Source of the DNA: Membranipora membranacea
Taxonomy: Eukaryota; Bryozoa; Gymnolaemata; Cheilostomatida; Membraniporidae
Length of the DNA: 64,000 nucleotides
NCBI GenBank assembly: GCA_914767715.1
Contig: OU612066.1
Coordinates: 12,405,001-12,469,000 of the forward strand
Direction of reading: 5' to 3'
The notes below the pieces were generated by a model. The model had not been told where the DNA came from. It was given only the letters and a program-made list of their open reading frames with translations, and did no database searches. Shown here piece after piece: positions 25,162 through 37,954 of the stretch (positions within the stretch are counted from its first letter, which is position 1; each line of letters begins with the position of its first letter). The position numbers were made by a program, and so were the translations under genes.

Positions 25162-28100
25162 ATGGCAACCAAAGGAAAGCGCAAGAGACCTAAACCAAAG
25201 ATAGCAAACCCGTTATTCTGTCAGTGGCTACAGGGGTGGAAGGATGAGGCAGAGACAAAAGGCTGGAAATCCTATCACACATATGGCATGGTACGTATTT
25301 AGACATTATAATGAATGTAACTTGTGTACATTTTGATGTGCCAAAAACGTATCCGGTAAATGGCCATCCTCCACGCATCTCTGTAAAAGGGCCATCCGCT
25401 TACCACAAATACCCATCAGGCAGTGTTTACTGGCCATCCATTGCACTTCGTATCAATCTTAAAGTGTGACTGTCACAAACCCATCTGGATGCCTATTTAG
25501 CAATCGCCGGCGTTGCATCCGTAGGGGTTCTTAGCGTAGCACCTATCACCGTCTTTGTCCTATCCAGGTGTCGGATTTTACTTGATACCAAGTACTACCA
25601 AACTCGTCAATCAGATTTGGTCTTCTGTATCATATTTTTTTATTTACATGGGCCGATAACAGTCATTTTGTCCCTTTTTTATACGTTTGATTTTACTTTT
25701 GGCATTGTGTTGTTAAGATTCACTAAAGTTGTTGTCATTGCCTCTATCATAGGCACTATCTACACTAAAGAAATACCCGCTAAGACTGGATAAAGGTAAA
25801 GACTGTAAAATACTGATGCATTTTGGAGATAAAATATGCGGCATGCTCGATAAAAAGCTACAGGAACACATAGACTCTGGAGGAAGGTTTGTGTCTGCTC
25901 ACTGTCAGTCCTTGTTTTTGATCAGGACCAGGACATGGTCAAATCAATGACATTCCTTTCATGAGAAAACTTAGAACAATTTTGCTTACGTAGGGAATTT
26001 CTCCTTTTTGACTAACAGCTTGTCGTTTTGATTGGTGACACATAGTGTCAGTGATTCTGACTCAACCCAAACCAAAATTAGTGGGACCAAGGAGTTGAAG
26101 GACATCTAACTCTTTGGTTGGACTATTGTTGAAAGTGTGGTTCCTAATCATGTTACGTATTTATGTGAAGTGACCGACATGACATACTGGATACTGAACT
26201 TGGGTCGGTTCTGCTCTCATCTGCATCTATTGTCTTCATATTTGATAGCATGGGCACACCAGTTATGTTTACAGAAGACATAATTTGTTCATGGTGGTGT
26301 GAAAAATTAATCCATGAATATTCTAATGGCACAAGTAAGCATGGACATCTTGGAAACTAACTGCTCTTTGTCTCATTCTAAATTGAATGTATAGTATGCA
26401 GCTCCGGCCTCGTAGCGATACGCTTCACGCTGGGTTAAAGCTGTCAGTGGTTGAAAAGTGGCACTAATGACTTTGAAACCTAGTTGTCACTATACAACCT
26501 CTTCCTAGCACGCACTTCGGTGCTGTCATTGTCTGAATAGACCGACAGCCATTATTAGTATGCTCAGATGAGGCGTTAATTTCGTGTTGCAGTCTGGATC
26601 CGGCTCCAGATGAGGAGGATGACGATGGGAGACCAGCTCCAGCCAGTCGAGGTGGTCGGGCCCCTACTGCCAGTACTAGTGCTGCGGCACAGAAAAGAGC
26701 CGCTTCTGACACTGCAGGAGCATCAACCATTGACACTCAAGACACCGCTGCACCGGCCAAAAAGGTATATGTCATCTACCCCACCTGAGCCCATTAAATA
26801 GACCTGCCTACAAACTGAGAGCAAATTGGCGCATACATATGCAGCCTCGCTTTTAAGGCACACTATTTCGCCGTCACGATGTGGTGAGTGACTAACCGTT
26901 GTGATTTTAACGAACAATTTTTTAACCAAATAAGACCTAGCGTATAGAAGAAAGAAATGTTAGCAAACGGAGTGTTGAAGTTGTAGTAGCGCCTTAATTA
27001 GTCAAGTCCACAACTATAAAACTTTATACAACCATAAAAGTTGTCATATAGTACAATTCTGATTTTCCTTCTACTAGAAAAGATCTAGTTCGGGATCTCG
27101 TGCATATGTTCCTGCATACAGATCTGGACCATATGCTATCATAACCACACTGTATCAATATACTCAGGTCAGTATTGCATAGTAAAATCAATTCTCATTA
27201 CATTCTCAAACTGACAGGATTATAAATAACAGTCTCAATCTTAGGCGACAGAGAAGATTTCATGGAAATAGCCAAATAACAGATATTATGAGCTCAAAGA
27301 AACTACATGGCTGAATTTTGGATAGCCTTTGAGATATTTGGAAAATTATTGGAATTCCTATCAATGCCTGGGCTAGTACTGAGATTGGCATCCATTCCAC
27401 TCTCTCTCTCTCTCATTCAGCTCTAACTCCAATTAATTCCCGGTTTTAAACCTTAAAATTTGTTTCCTTATATCGCCACTGTATTTTATTTCAAATACCA
27501 AAAAGAGCAAAGATTATGACCTACTTATTGGAGTTGTGCCCTCTTTGACATTGTGGTGGCAACTACCCTGCAATATTTATGAAAACTCACAATATCTCAT
27601 ATATATTCATATCAGCACTTGCAACGGATATATTTTAACTTGATTACACAAATATATATCGTTTATAGCAAATTAGAGACCAATATTAATATCATTGGAT
27701 AATTGTCATCAATATCTTTTCAGTTGCAATTTTCGTACAGTGCCCATGTCAGCCATTATTTTTCTGTTGCAATTGTACAGCTTGACGGAAGAGGAGAGTA
27801 TCTTACAAAGAATGATCTGATCAGACTAGCTCAGCCACACTGTGATAAGTCACTATCTACTGTGAGTACCGACATATCAGACATATTTTTTGCTGTGAAT
27901 GTTTCATCATTAGAGAAGATCATTAACCATAAGTAGATTACCAGCAATCTTGTTGGCTGTCAATCTTAGTTCACTAACTGCAATAAGGCTACTGCTAACT
28001 TAACCTATCAGGGATAAACCTTGTCGAGATATTGTAAAGCACATGATTTTTTTAATGTTGTTGCACATTCAACTTGCAGTGGTGAGCGTTTTGCTGTAGC

Positions 28101-31100
28101 CATAAGTTTTTTCATATTCATTTATATTTACTTATAGCCGGACGGTGGCACATATTACACAGCCTTCTCATCCATGGCGACACTTATAACCAAAGGACTG
28201 GTGGACAAATTCAGCTCTCCTGCAAGGTAAAACATCTTTTATCATATGTTTTTCCTTCCTTCATGTCATATATATCCTTTGTTGGTCATCAGGAGTCTCT
28301 TTTTCTTGTCACCTCTGAAGGCCAGGCATCTGATCTCCAGGAATCCAAAGTAGTATGGATTTTGGACACGTGTTTAAATACAAAACCAATATTAAAGTCC
28401 AATATATAGGTTCTTCCAGTTTGCCATTGCCATTGTAAATGGCTTCTCCCTTACGACACCACCAGTAATTAATATGTGACAAGGGCGACGTTACTAGCTG
28501 TGAGTTCCTCGTCACCCCCTGAGGTATTGTTCTGTTTTATGATACCGATGATGCTACCTCAATTCTCCGCCCAAGGGTCAGCCATCTTTATAGATCTGAT
28601 TAATAAGATGATGTGCTGATGCTATGATTATCACTCGTACTACAGATACAGACTGACTAATGAAGGATGTATGCTGGCAGAGACCCTAATAAATCAAAGA
28701 CCTAATCCTACTTTAGGAGCCCACATGACCATGAGCCCGCCTCCAGTAACACAACCATCATTACAGTCAGCTGGAACCGAGCAACAACATTCTACCTCAA
28801 CTCAACAACAATCTCAGGCTAAGTCTGCTAGAGGAAGGAAACCTGCTGCAAGCAATAAAACATGCGGTATACAGGTATAGAGTGACAGTAATTTAACTGG
28901 TATAGTAGCTATTAGTATGACGGTTACTTGTATTGCCCTGATGGAAAATTTCTGTTGATTGTACATCTTTGTAAAACTTTAATGAGCAGATCATTTGTTC
29001 GAATTTTGTTCATGATAGCTCACAGGATGTGTAAATGTCACAAAATCATCAAATTTGGACTGTATATAGTTTTCATGTCCTTTCGAGAGTTATCTGCCCA
29101 ATCTCATTAGTTCTTATCTTATTGAGTTATTTCTGAGCACTCACAAACAGCAGGTGAACGCAACTCCCCTTATACTTTGTTTCCTTGTAATTTCTCATGT
29201 ATTTTCCTTTTGTTCATAGGATGATATTCAGAACACAGCCTCACCTTCTTCATCCTACCAGCCATCATTACCCGCCCACCCAACCTCGAGTAGTGGTGGT
29301 AGAACTCAGTCTATCAGCTCTACACACAATGTCAGTCCAGCAGTCACATCCAGACCTTTGTTCACTTTGAACCCTGACCAGTATGACATTCTGTTAATAG
29401 TAGACAACAGAGAACACTTTGGGTAGGTGTGGCCTGCATTTTTACTCCTTGTTCCAATATATCCAAAATAACATGTTTAGACATAGATATTTTAGTATGG
29501 ATATTGCTTTGGCACATTAGGAAGAACATCATTTTAGTGATGAAAATTGGTGGCAATAAAGGTATAAGAATACACCCACTGTGTAGAACAGACTGTGTGA
29601 TGTGCCGTTCACAAGCCAGGAAATCTTAACTTAGAACAGATTTGAGCTGATTTTGTTTCCAAATTATGGGAAGTTGATTCCCTGGTTTGCCAAACAGTCA
29701 ACAATTTTCAATGCTGCTACCCTTCAAACAACTGTTATTTGTTTCTGCTCACGCAAATCTTCAAACCTTCCTATGCTCTACTTAATTTCATTTATGATCT
29801 GGAGTCAGATTATACCATTGGTATGGCTATATATTATCGTCTTATTTAGTTTGAGTTGCCCACTCTTGCGCCATGAACCAATGACATCATTCCGCTGACA
29901 ATGCAAATCGGTAGGTATTCTAATGATCATACTTGTAATCTCTGTTTCAGTTTTGGTAATGCTAAGCAGCAAATACTACCAGGATTTACAAAAAATGGAG
30001 TTAGGTTTGATGTCAGGCCTCTCAGTGTTGGGGACTTCTGTTGGATAGCCCAAGAGAAATATGGTATTAACTCTCAATTATATTTATGTCCAAGTCGTTA
30101 TTATTCTCACAAGGTAAAATTTAGAATACCATCCGTCTAGTGAATTTTCTTTCTGTTACCCAATCCGGATTGTGCAATAAAAAGTGTGGTTTCATCGGAT
30201 GGTAGTGAACAATGTTTTATAAAATAGTTTGATGCGATAATTTTGAGCCAACTCTGTATTCCTTTGCCATCTGCCTTGCAAATCCCAAGTTGTGACACAG
30301 TTTCTGTGTTGTCTTGACAATCATTGTTCGGAGGGGTTCCCTTCCCCCACCGCACAAAACTTGTCAAGACAGGCTAGTTCTGTGTTTGACGGTAACTTTA
30401 GATTTATATAATTGTGTGTTGGCAGGTAATAGACGTGAGGTAGTACTTGATTATATAGTAGAACGGAAGAGACTGGATGATCTATCAGGCAGTATAGTAG
30501 ATGGGAGATATAAAGAACAGAAGGTAAATAGGGGTCTTTATGGATCAAGCTTTATTTAACTCACATGGGAGTTGTTCTCCTGATACGACTCTGGTGGCAT
30601 AGTAGAACTGAGCTTAATCTTTATTTAACAGTTAACTGTACTAGTACTAGAGAGGTGGGATGATTGACCGATGATGATAGCCTTCACTATCAGAGTACAT
30701 GTACTAGTAACTTGTTATAAAGCTGACAGAACACGTTAGCCCATTAGGACTGAAGTGTTCCGAAGTTCTAACAGTAACAAACTTCAGAGGTTTCTCTTGA
30801 GTAACTATATAATTGCTGAATCTTTGACAGCAATGTAGTATTTTGATTGCCCGGACAGTCTCAGGAACGCTCACTAAAGTTTTCCTCTTGTATGCCAAAC
30901 AAAAACCATGGGAAATGTTCCAAATATATTGGATATCACCACAGTATTATGTTTTGAACTATGATCAAGCACAATCCCAAAACACAATTATGCTCGTAAA
31001 ACTTTATCCTGCTGAGATTATTATGATCATGATCATATCTATAATTTGTTGTCATGATTCTAGTTACGGATGAAGAACTCGGGTCTGCGGAAGCTGATAT

Positions 31101-33785
31101 ATCTGATAGAGTTTCACAAGACTCAAGATAATGAGAAGATTAAAGAGGACACTCTTCTTCAGGCCGTGATGAACACACAGGTACATAATCCTATACGGAG
31201 TATTAATATCACTGTCAATGCACATAACAGCTATTATAATGATTCCGTTTTTTACATTTCCTTCAGTAAATTAGAACTCTATTCCGATCTGTAACTATAG
31301 AATGAATAGCCCTGACCAAACGAGCCCGTAATCGACTGCCAGCGACTAACTACTGCTGCTCATTATTTGAAAAAATATTAAATTGCAGCAAGAATTTGGA
31401 AGTTTGAACTCCTTGGTTTCAGTAATCGACCTCTTTTTAATCAATTTTTTTAAATCCAATCGCATATCATAAATATTGTTTGTTTTTGAGATGATTACAA
31501 GCTACCAGACGAATCACTATCCTGATGGCTTCTGCTGTGCTCCAGGGCTCATATCACTGTGTTGAAGTACATGCCTCTACTAAAATTCCATAACTAACAT
31601 CTCAATAACCATGTAATGAATCGATACCAAATTCTTGGTTATTAAAGTCAATATGTGTTTGGTTTGTTTTTGCAGATTATTGACAATTTCTATGTGAAAA
31701 GATGCGCCAACATTAAAGAATCCATAGGCTACCTCACATTACTTCATAACCAGATACTCAAACTTTATATCGTGAGTATAGTCGAAAATACTTTGAGACT
31801 ATAACCGTCTAATTAATGTATCGATAGTGTTTATATTTACTTGTGACCGCTTGCCATCGCAGTCTTACCACTCTGACACTTTTGGTGGTGAAAGATGGGT
31901 CAGGGTCTTGCAGATATCAACATGATCAAATAAAAAATATATATACTTGCATTGAAACTTATTTTCAATTGGAAATATAGCGACCCTAGGGTACTTGGGG
32001 CTGAACAATCAATCAAGGATCTCCCAGTGGGACTCAAACCCCCTAATTCTTTTCCACCGATCACCAAGCAGTGAATATTTTTTCGCACAGGTTGATATCA
32101 TTTGTATCAGAAAATGGAACAAATTTTATATATGATATGATCTGGTAGTAAACTTGTTCATTATTCTACTTCACTTCATGTTTCAGAATAAAACAATCCA
32201 TGGATACTCCCAGGAGTCTCTCCCTGAGTTACCTTTTAACCCTCTAGACTCTGAGTTGTGTCACATTACTTATGAGGAATTCAATAAAAGTGGCATTAAA
32301 ACCAAACCTCCGTCTGTATCTGAATGCTGGAAGAGGATGCTGATGTGTATACCTAACGTTTCATTGGATAAAGCTAACTGCATCGTACAACACTATCCTA
32401 CAATACAAAGGTCAGTCTAACTGCAACGTACAACACTATCCTACAATACAAAGGTCAGTCTAACTGCATAGTACAACACTATCCTACAATACAAAGGTCA
32501 GTCTAACTGCATAGTACAACACTATCCTACAATACAAAGGTCAGTCTAACTGCATCGTACAACACTATCCTACAATACAAAGGTCAGTCTAACTGCATCG
32601 TACAACACTATCCTACGATACAAAGGTCAGTCTAACTGCATAGTACAACACTATCCTACAATACAAAGGTCAGTCTAACTGCATCGTACAACACTATCCT
32701 ACAATACAAAGGTCAGTCTAACTGCATAGTACAACACTATCCTACAATACAAAGGTCAGTCTAACTGCAAAGCACAACACTATCCTACAATACAAAGGTC
32801 AGTCTAACTGCATCGTACAACACTATCCTACAATACAAAGGTCAGTCTAACTGCATAGTACAACACTATCCTACAATACAAAGGTCAGTCTAACTGCATG
32901 TGTTATGCAAAAAGTCATAGTTCGTTGTTATGTCATGCTGGGGGAGAGGATCTTTTGGCTGCATGTATGAACATAATAGCACTGTACTCAATTTATCAAA
33001 TTCGGTATGATCAAAAACCTTACTCCCTGTTTACAACTGGTTAAGTTAGGAACAAAATTATGTTCAGTCAGGGATGTTCATATTTCATATATCTCTTGAT
33101 GGGAATGTAGCTGATGCTAACACGGGGACATATCAGATATAATTGTGATAAATGATAATCAATAACTACTATTTGTTTATTATACCATAGTTTGATCGAG
33201 GCATACAAGAAATGCTGTTCTGACTCTGAGCGTAAAAAACTTCTCAGTAACTACAAAACTGGTGCTACAAACAGGTTAGTCTGGGGAGACGTAACACTAT
33301 CATAACATATATAGTCTCTCATGCTGATAAAGATAACTTAATGGGGAAGGTCACTTTCCAATCAATTTAGCAGACCTTAATGTCTAATTTTGTAGAGTAT
33401 CATCATCTTTGAAGCGGGAGAGTTATCCTCTCCTGGGCACAGGTACAGGGAACAAAAGGACTCATGCTGCAGCCTATACCCTTGCCTGCCAGAAAAAAGG
33501 CTACCCTTTTTACTGCATGGGGGTTGTGCCAACACACAGTGGACCTCCGATATTTCAAGCCCCGTTCCGCAAAGACCTGGCAGGATAAATTGTGTGCCAG
33601 TACCAAATCAAAAAAGTACTGCCGGCGTAATTACGTAAGACACACTCTAAATATTATTAAGTAGTGTTGATAACATCCTCTCTGACCTGTTACAAAGTTC
33701 ACTCCTTTTATATTACAGGAAGATTGGTGATGTTCTCAGCTGTAATATTTGCCATTTGTTCTTCACATCTACTGGATTAACATGA
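25162..33785 (+). CDS. MUS81: MUS81 structure-specific endonuclease, 15 exons, 641 aa
   Basis: Exons: 25162-25290, 25753-25886, 26593-26764, 27078-27167, 27781-27861, 28138-28226, 28646-28874, 29220-29422, 29951-30063, 30426-30523, 31064-31180, 31676-31771, 32187-32410, 33191-33274, 33719-33785. All are GT-AG and phase-consistent (642 codons with stop). The N-terminal helix-hairpin-helix (residues about 14-87) has the family pattern [14 protein letters not shown] and [12 protein letters not shown] winged-helix region spans about 160-240, and a Q/S/P-rich linker about 240-355. The ERCC4 nuclease domain follows, with VDNRE (369-373), [10 protein letters not shown] and the catalytic ERKRLDD (426-432), then LLQAVMNTQ and [10 protein letters not shown]. 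The C-terminal helix-hairpin-helix ends in GLT, like other MUS81 proteins. With an EME partner it cuts stalled-fork and recombination junctions in the nucleus. It is longer than the human protein mainly in the linker. The start at 25162 is chosen by homology. Confidence 0.95.
32376..32899 (+). repeat. 43-bp minisatellite derived from the exon 13/intron 13 junction of MUS81
   Basis: Twelve full units of 43 bp and the first 8 bp of a thirteenth. Unit 1 (32376-32418) is the last 35 bases of exon 13 plus the first 8 bases of the intron. Each later unit therefore repeats both exon end and splice donor (AAAG|GTCAGT). Units differ only by a few substitutions (GCATCG, GCATAG, GCAACG, GCAAAG). There are no spacers, so it is not CRISPR-like. 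Confidence 0.97.
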
Positions 33786-34801
33786 GCAACACATTGATTA
33801 ATGTCCGATAAAACTGGCTGCGGTTTTACAGCAGTGATTTCATTGGTTGTTTGCAAAGATATTTAGCAGCAATGTCACAAATGAAGCCTCATTTCATGTA
33901 CAAAACGTATCCAAAGGTAACAATGAGAGCTTTTACATGATTTTTACGAATTAAAATAGCTCAAAATAGTTGTGGTGTCAATAATAATTTTTCAATATAA
34001 AAAAGGCTTGTTAAATACTTTCCCACAATGCACCTGTAGCCTGGATTTCCTGTGAGATGAGGAGGACTTACTCTATGATGTCATCGTTGACCTGAACTCC
34101 CTCAGGAATTTGTGAAATATCACAAATTAGGGAACAACCTGGCTGGAACTATGAGTGCTGTGAAACTTAAATATGATGTTAGGTTCACCTATAAGTTTCT
34201 CTGCTATTGAAAAGCCGTAAAGATGCTAGCCTGTCTCTTGAAGACTACAAATTTGTAATCCCGAGTCATAGGCTTTAGTATAAGCCTATGACTCGGGATT
34301 ATTATTATTATATAACATGAGGTGACTGTTTGGTTCATCTTTATTATTCAATAATAATATTCAAGGCTCAATAAAATTTATCTCAAGAAGATCATAATTG
34401 AGAATAGTGCTATCAAGTCAGCTAGTTTGTAATTATAAGGTCAGTTTAAGTTTAGTTTTATTATCATCAGATCCAATATTAACATGTGATAATAAAAATG
34501 GGTGCTCTGGGTAGAAACGATACTAAAAAGTTATCAGCTTACATTGTTGTCACATAATGACATAACAAAATTAAAGAAGCTACAACATCTCTTCTCTGTG
34601 CGACATCCATCGCTCTGGTCTAAAATTGCTGACTGTCTGAGAAGTCATTAAAATTAGTTTTAATTATGTAACAGGTGGGTAAGATCATTTAAAACTTAAC
34701 TAACGTGGGAATCAGCACATTGAAATAAAAAATCATTGATAGATGGCATATCAAGAGTAATTAACAATTATGCTCGAATATTTCATTTTACTCTCATACT
34801 T
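33786..34801. other. Convergent 3' region between MUS81 and lectin A
   Basis: Non-coding sequence. A plus-strand AATAAA at 34370-34375 could end MUS81 transcripts, and a minus-strand AATAAA at 34340-34345 could end the lectin transcripts. If both are used, the tails overlap slightly. A perfect hairpin sits at 34257-34300. Confidence 0.45.
34257..34300. repeat. Perfect 19-bp inverted repeat with 6-base loop
   Basis: Arms AATCCCGAGTCATAGGCTT and its exact complement flank TAGTAT. The matching place in duplication copy B (about 47470-47525) is degraded and no longer pairs well. It may be a cruciform or an RNA hairpin in the MUS81 3' UTR; function unknown. Confidence 0.9.
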
Positions 34802-35675
34802 CTATCGTCTCTTTTCACAAACAAATGGCCTCCTGACCCAACACAAACAATCATTCCATCTGCCATACTTGTTGACGCAGAAGCAATCTTCACCATCACC
34901 ACCACCGTTATTTGGTTCGCCTCTCATCCACCAATAATATAGCGAAATAGTACCTGTTGCATATCCATCCCAAACCCAGCGTCCGCCAAAATCATTACCA
35001 CCTGCCCAATTCCAGTCAGAACCTATTTAAAAAGTAAGCAGTTCAATATTGACTATTTCATCTTAGTCTTTAGTACTCAGACCGAAACAAGTGCGAGTTT
35101 TTGGAATCACATTTTCAAAGTATAAACAATGGTTATATGACCTTCATGGGGATTCATCAACGCTGTTCATATGGATAACTCACCATACCATACCAGAAAT
35201 CCTGTCAGAAATATCTGCTTTACTCTGGTTTCTGCAGTAGCGAGCTTCCCACCAAAACTTTGGCAAATAAACTTGGCTTGTTGATAAGTCTTTGGAGTGC
35301 TGTTAAACTTCAAGCAATAGTTTCCTGAGCTGGCAATCCATCCGCTTCCACAAGCTGATGTGAGTGCTATGCAGGCTGTAAACAAGACATTTCAAATGAA
35401 CGAATTCTTCAGATAGTTTTCATTTATTTGAAAATTTTGAATCATGTCCAAAATGTGTCGGAATCATATAGGTGTGGAAACAATTATGAATTTTTTCTTC
35501 ATGTGGTTCAAACATGAAATGAAAAAAGTTTTCTTCCCATGAATTTATGGCTACATTTCTCAGATAGAATGATGAGTAAAAATTATTTTCAGCTAATTTT
35601 TCCTCATTTACTAGCTTCTAAATACGTACCTGTCCCTATGGCGAGTAGGTAGATGCAAAGTGACATCTTCAGCAT
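34802..35675 (-). CDS. Secreted C-type lectin, copy A, 3 exons, 152 aa
   Basis: Exons: 35630-35675, 35184-35375, 34802-35022 (GT-AG, phases 1 and 1). The N-terminus MLKMSLCIYLLAIGTG is a signal peptide, split by the first intron. One C-type lectin domain fills the rest: an opening Cys pair around CGSGWI and NYCLKFNSTPKTYQQAKF, the WVWDGYATG segment, EPN in the long loop, WND near the end, and a closing FVCEKRR. EPN with WND is the calcium-site signature usually linked to mannose- or GlcNAc-type sugars. It is a one-domain secreted lectin, likely in surface recognition or immunity, by family inference. It is convergent with MUS81 and one of three local copies. Confidence 0.92.
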
Positions 35676-35782
35676 GGTCCCCCTCCGCAGTGTTTTTGTC
35701 CACAAAATATATGTTCACCCTCTCTGGCTCTTATCACAACTGATTTGTGTCTGATAATGAGGATGATGGAATTGAATATCCA

Positions 35783-35790
35783 CTTTTATA
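35783..35790 (-). promoter_or_regulatory. TATA box of lectin A
   Basis: TATAAAAG on the minus strand, about 108 bp upstream of the start codon. Lectin C has the same motif at the same distance and lectin B has TATATAAAG at an equivalent place, so conservation across the three copies supports it. Confidence 0.6.
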
Positions 35791-36223
35791 CTCACTAAAA
35801 CTTAACGTCCTCATCACATCAAAGTTGTGGTTTGATGGCAATGATATACTGTTATTTCATAACAGACATTTGGTCAATGTAAATCATATTGTGCCAAAAA
35901 ATAAGTTAACAAATTTTCATTGGATGAAATCACTGATATTAGGATTATGTGAAAGGCACAAAGCAATAACCTAAAAGACAAATGTTTAAATGTTAATGGC
36001 CAAATGTCAAAAGGTGACATGTTTTTATGATCATAGCTCATTTTCTTGTTATAGAGGTTGCGCCATTGGCTCAGTCTCAAGTCAAAGTTTTCCTTGTTTG
36101 ACAAAAATAATCAGCATGCCAAAGAAAAAACAAGCATTTCTTAGAAAAAGTGAAACAATATCTACCTACCTAAACCGTGTTTGTTTTAACACTACCTTTT
36201 CTCTAAGTTGCCTACCCTTGACT

Positions 36224-36667
36224 GACATCATGTTGCAGGTTATTTATATGTTATATCATTCCCCTATTATATCTCATTATTATAAGAAATTATCTCCCTA
36301 CCAGGGAAGTGCCTGGCAGACCCACTTTCCTTAGTAGTAACTATTAGCTCAAGTTAGTTTTCTGCTAGCTTGGGGTGGCTCAATGTTAGCTAGCACTATA
36401 ATTTTCCCTTCATCTAAAATGGATTAAATTTTAAATATGCCGTTGGACATCATGTTGCAGGTTATTTATATGTTATATCATCCCCCTATTATATCTCATT
36501 ATTATAAGAAATTATCTCCCTACCAGGGAAGTGCCTGGCAGACCCACTTTCCTTAGTAGTAACTATTAGCTCAAGTTAGTTTTCTGCTAGCTTGGGGTGG
36601 CTCAATGTTAGCTAGCACTATAATTTTCCCTTCATCTAAAATGGATTAAATTTTAAATATGCCGTTG
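36224..36667 (+). repeat. Tandem duplication of a 222-bp unit, two copies
   Basis: Units 36224-36445 and 36446-36667 begin GACATCATGTTGCAGG and are almost identical, so the duplication is recent. Parts of the same unit (ATATCTCATT...AAGAA...CACCAGG) recur in diverged form near 56900-56960 and 57780-57835, so the unit belongs to a dispersed repeat. Confidence 0.9.
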
Positions 36668-37318
36668 GATTCACTGGACAAAGCCTGTGCTCTAAGCTGT
36701 AACTATGCTCGCTGCTTGTTCCTTGACTTATCCTCAGCGTTTAATGCCATCAGCGTCCAGCAGCTAATTGATAGGTTGTCTCATTTAGATCACATTATTG
36801 TTAGATGAGTTTTTAGTATTTTATCAAATAGGATTACATCTACAATTGTTAATAGTAGGAAATCCCAGACCATTGTTACAAACACTGGCACACCTCAGGG
36901 GACTGTGCTGAGCCCTGTCCTTTTCTCTATTTACACAGATACAGATACAGATACATGATCACATATCCTCAAATACGCTGATGGTAATAATAGGTTTAGT
37001 CTCAAATGAAAGTGATTTAGATAATTATTTTTCTGATACTCATCTCATTGTTAACAAGTGTGCTGAAATGGACCTACTATTGAATGCAAGTAAAACACAC
37101 AAAATGCTTTTTAACACATCTTGTAAGAGGCCAGACACACCAAGTATGACTATTGCTGGTACAACTATAGATTTTTCAGAAACTGTGAAATACCTTGGTG
37201 TGTTATTAGATGATCATTTACATTTTGTTGAACATGCTGAAGCCGTTACAACAAAGGCTAGGCAGAGATTATACATAGTGAAACGCTTTAAATTGCTTCT
37301 TGCTACAGACAATCTCAC

Positions 37319-37566
37319 TGTGGAGTAGTCCTATCATAAGGTTTGTTGTCATGTTGTCATACATGTACTTTGTACATGTATCTTGGAGTTGTCCTCTCTG
37401 TACATACTAAGGAGTTATCATCAGCTTCCCTGACCTATATATGACAGAGACTGACTTGACCGTGACCTTGATTGAAGAGACACACATGAGCACTTGTCTA
37501 CTGACTTTCATGGTGAGTGGACTGCCATATATCTTGCCATCCTGATTAGAACCCAACTTCGCAACA
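37319..37566 (+). repeat. 5' LTR of the gag-only element
   Basis: 248 bp, begins TG and ends CA, preceded by CTCAC. Identical to the 3' LTR except for about two substitutions. Contains a short palindrome ACATGTACTTTGTACATGT. Confidence 0.95.
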
Positions 37567-37954
37567 TGGTGTCAGTTGTGAGATATACTTAGGAGAAGTG
37601 AAGTGCTAGGAGAGGTGTAAAGGAGAAAGAGAGGTATATAGGAGAGGTGAATGAGTAGGAGATAAGGTGTTATTGAGGAGAGGAGTCAGGAGAAAAGGTG
37701 TAGAAGAGGTGTTTAGGTTAGTTACTAACTAGGAGTGGAAAGCCCTAGTTTAGGTGAGGAGGAAGTGTTGCCAAGGTGTATGAGAAGTGAAACATCCAAA
37801 AATCAAACAACAAAAGATATTTTCCTCCTTCTTTGTTCACAAATTTTGGCTGGAAATTTGAGTAAAAGTTTTCTTTGTGTTCTTGAATACAATTTGAACT
37901 TGTGTCACTTGAGTATACCCTAGCTTACTATTGAATAGGTTGTACACTGGTGCC

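Larger units (their letters stand above)
32905..35972. repeat. Segmental duplication, copy A (MUS81 3' end plus lectin)
   Basis: Reference copy of a block repeated at about 46300-48815 and 59914-61634. It holds MUS81 intron 13 (part) to exon 15 on the plus strand, the intergenic stretch, and a complete C-type lectin gene with its upstream region on the minus strand. Copies A and C are nearly identical over the lectin promoter side. Copy B is more diverged. Confidence 0.9.

Noticed and set aside
29951-30116. MUS81 exon 9 running on to the donor at 30116
   Set aside because: Joining there puts exon 10 in a frame with an immediate stop; the donor at 30063 keeps the [10 protein letters not shown] frame.
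32376-32899. CRISPR-like array
   Set aside because: Units are contiguous without unique spacers and derive from a MUS81 exon end in an animal gene.
36981-37328. A stand-alone gene of 115 codons
   Set aside because: It is a fragment of a decayed LINE reverse transcriptase cut by the LTR insertion.
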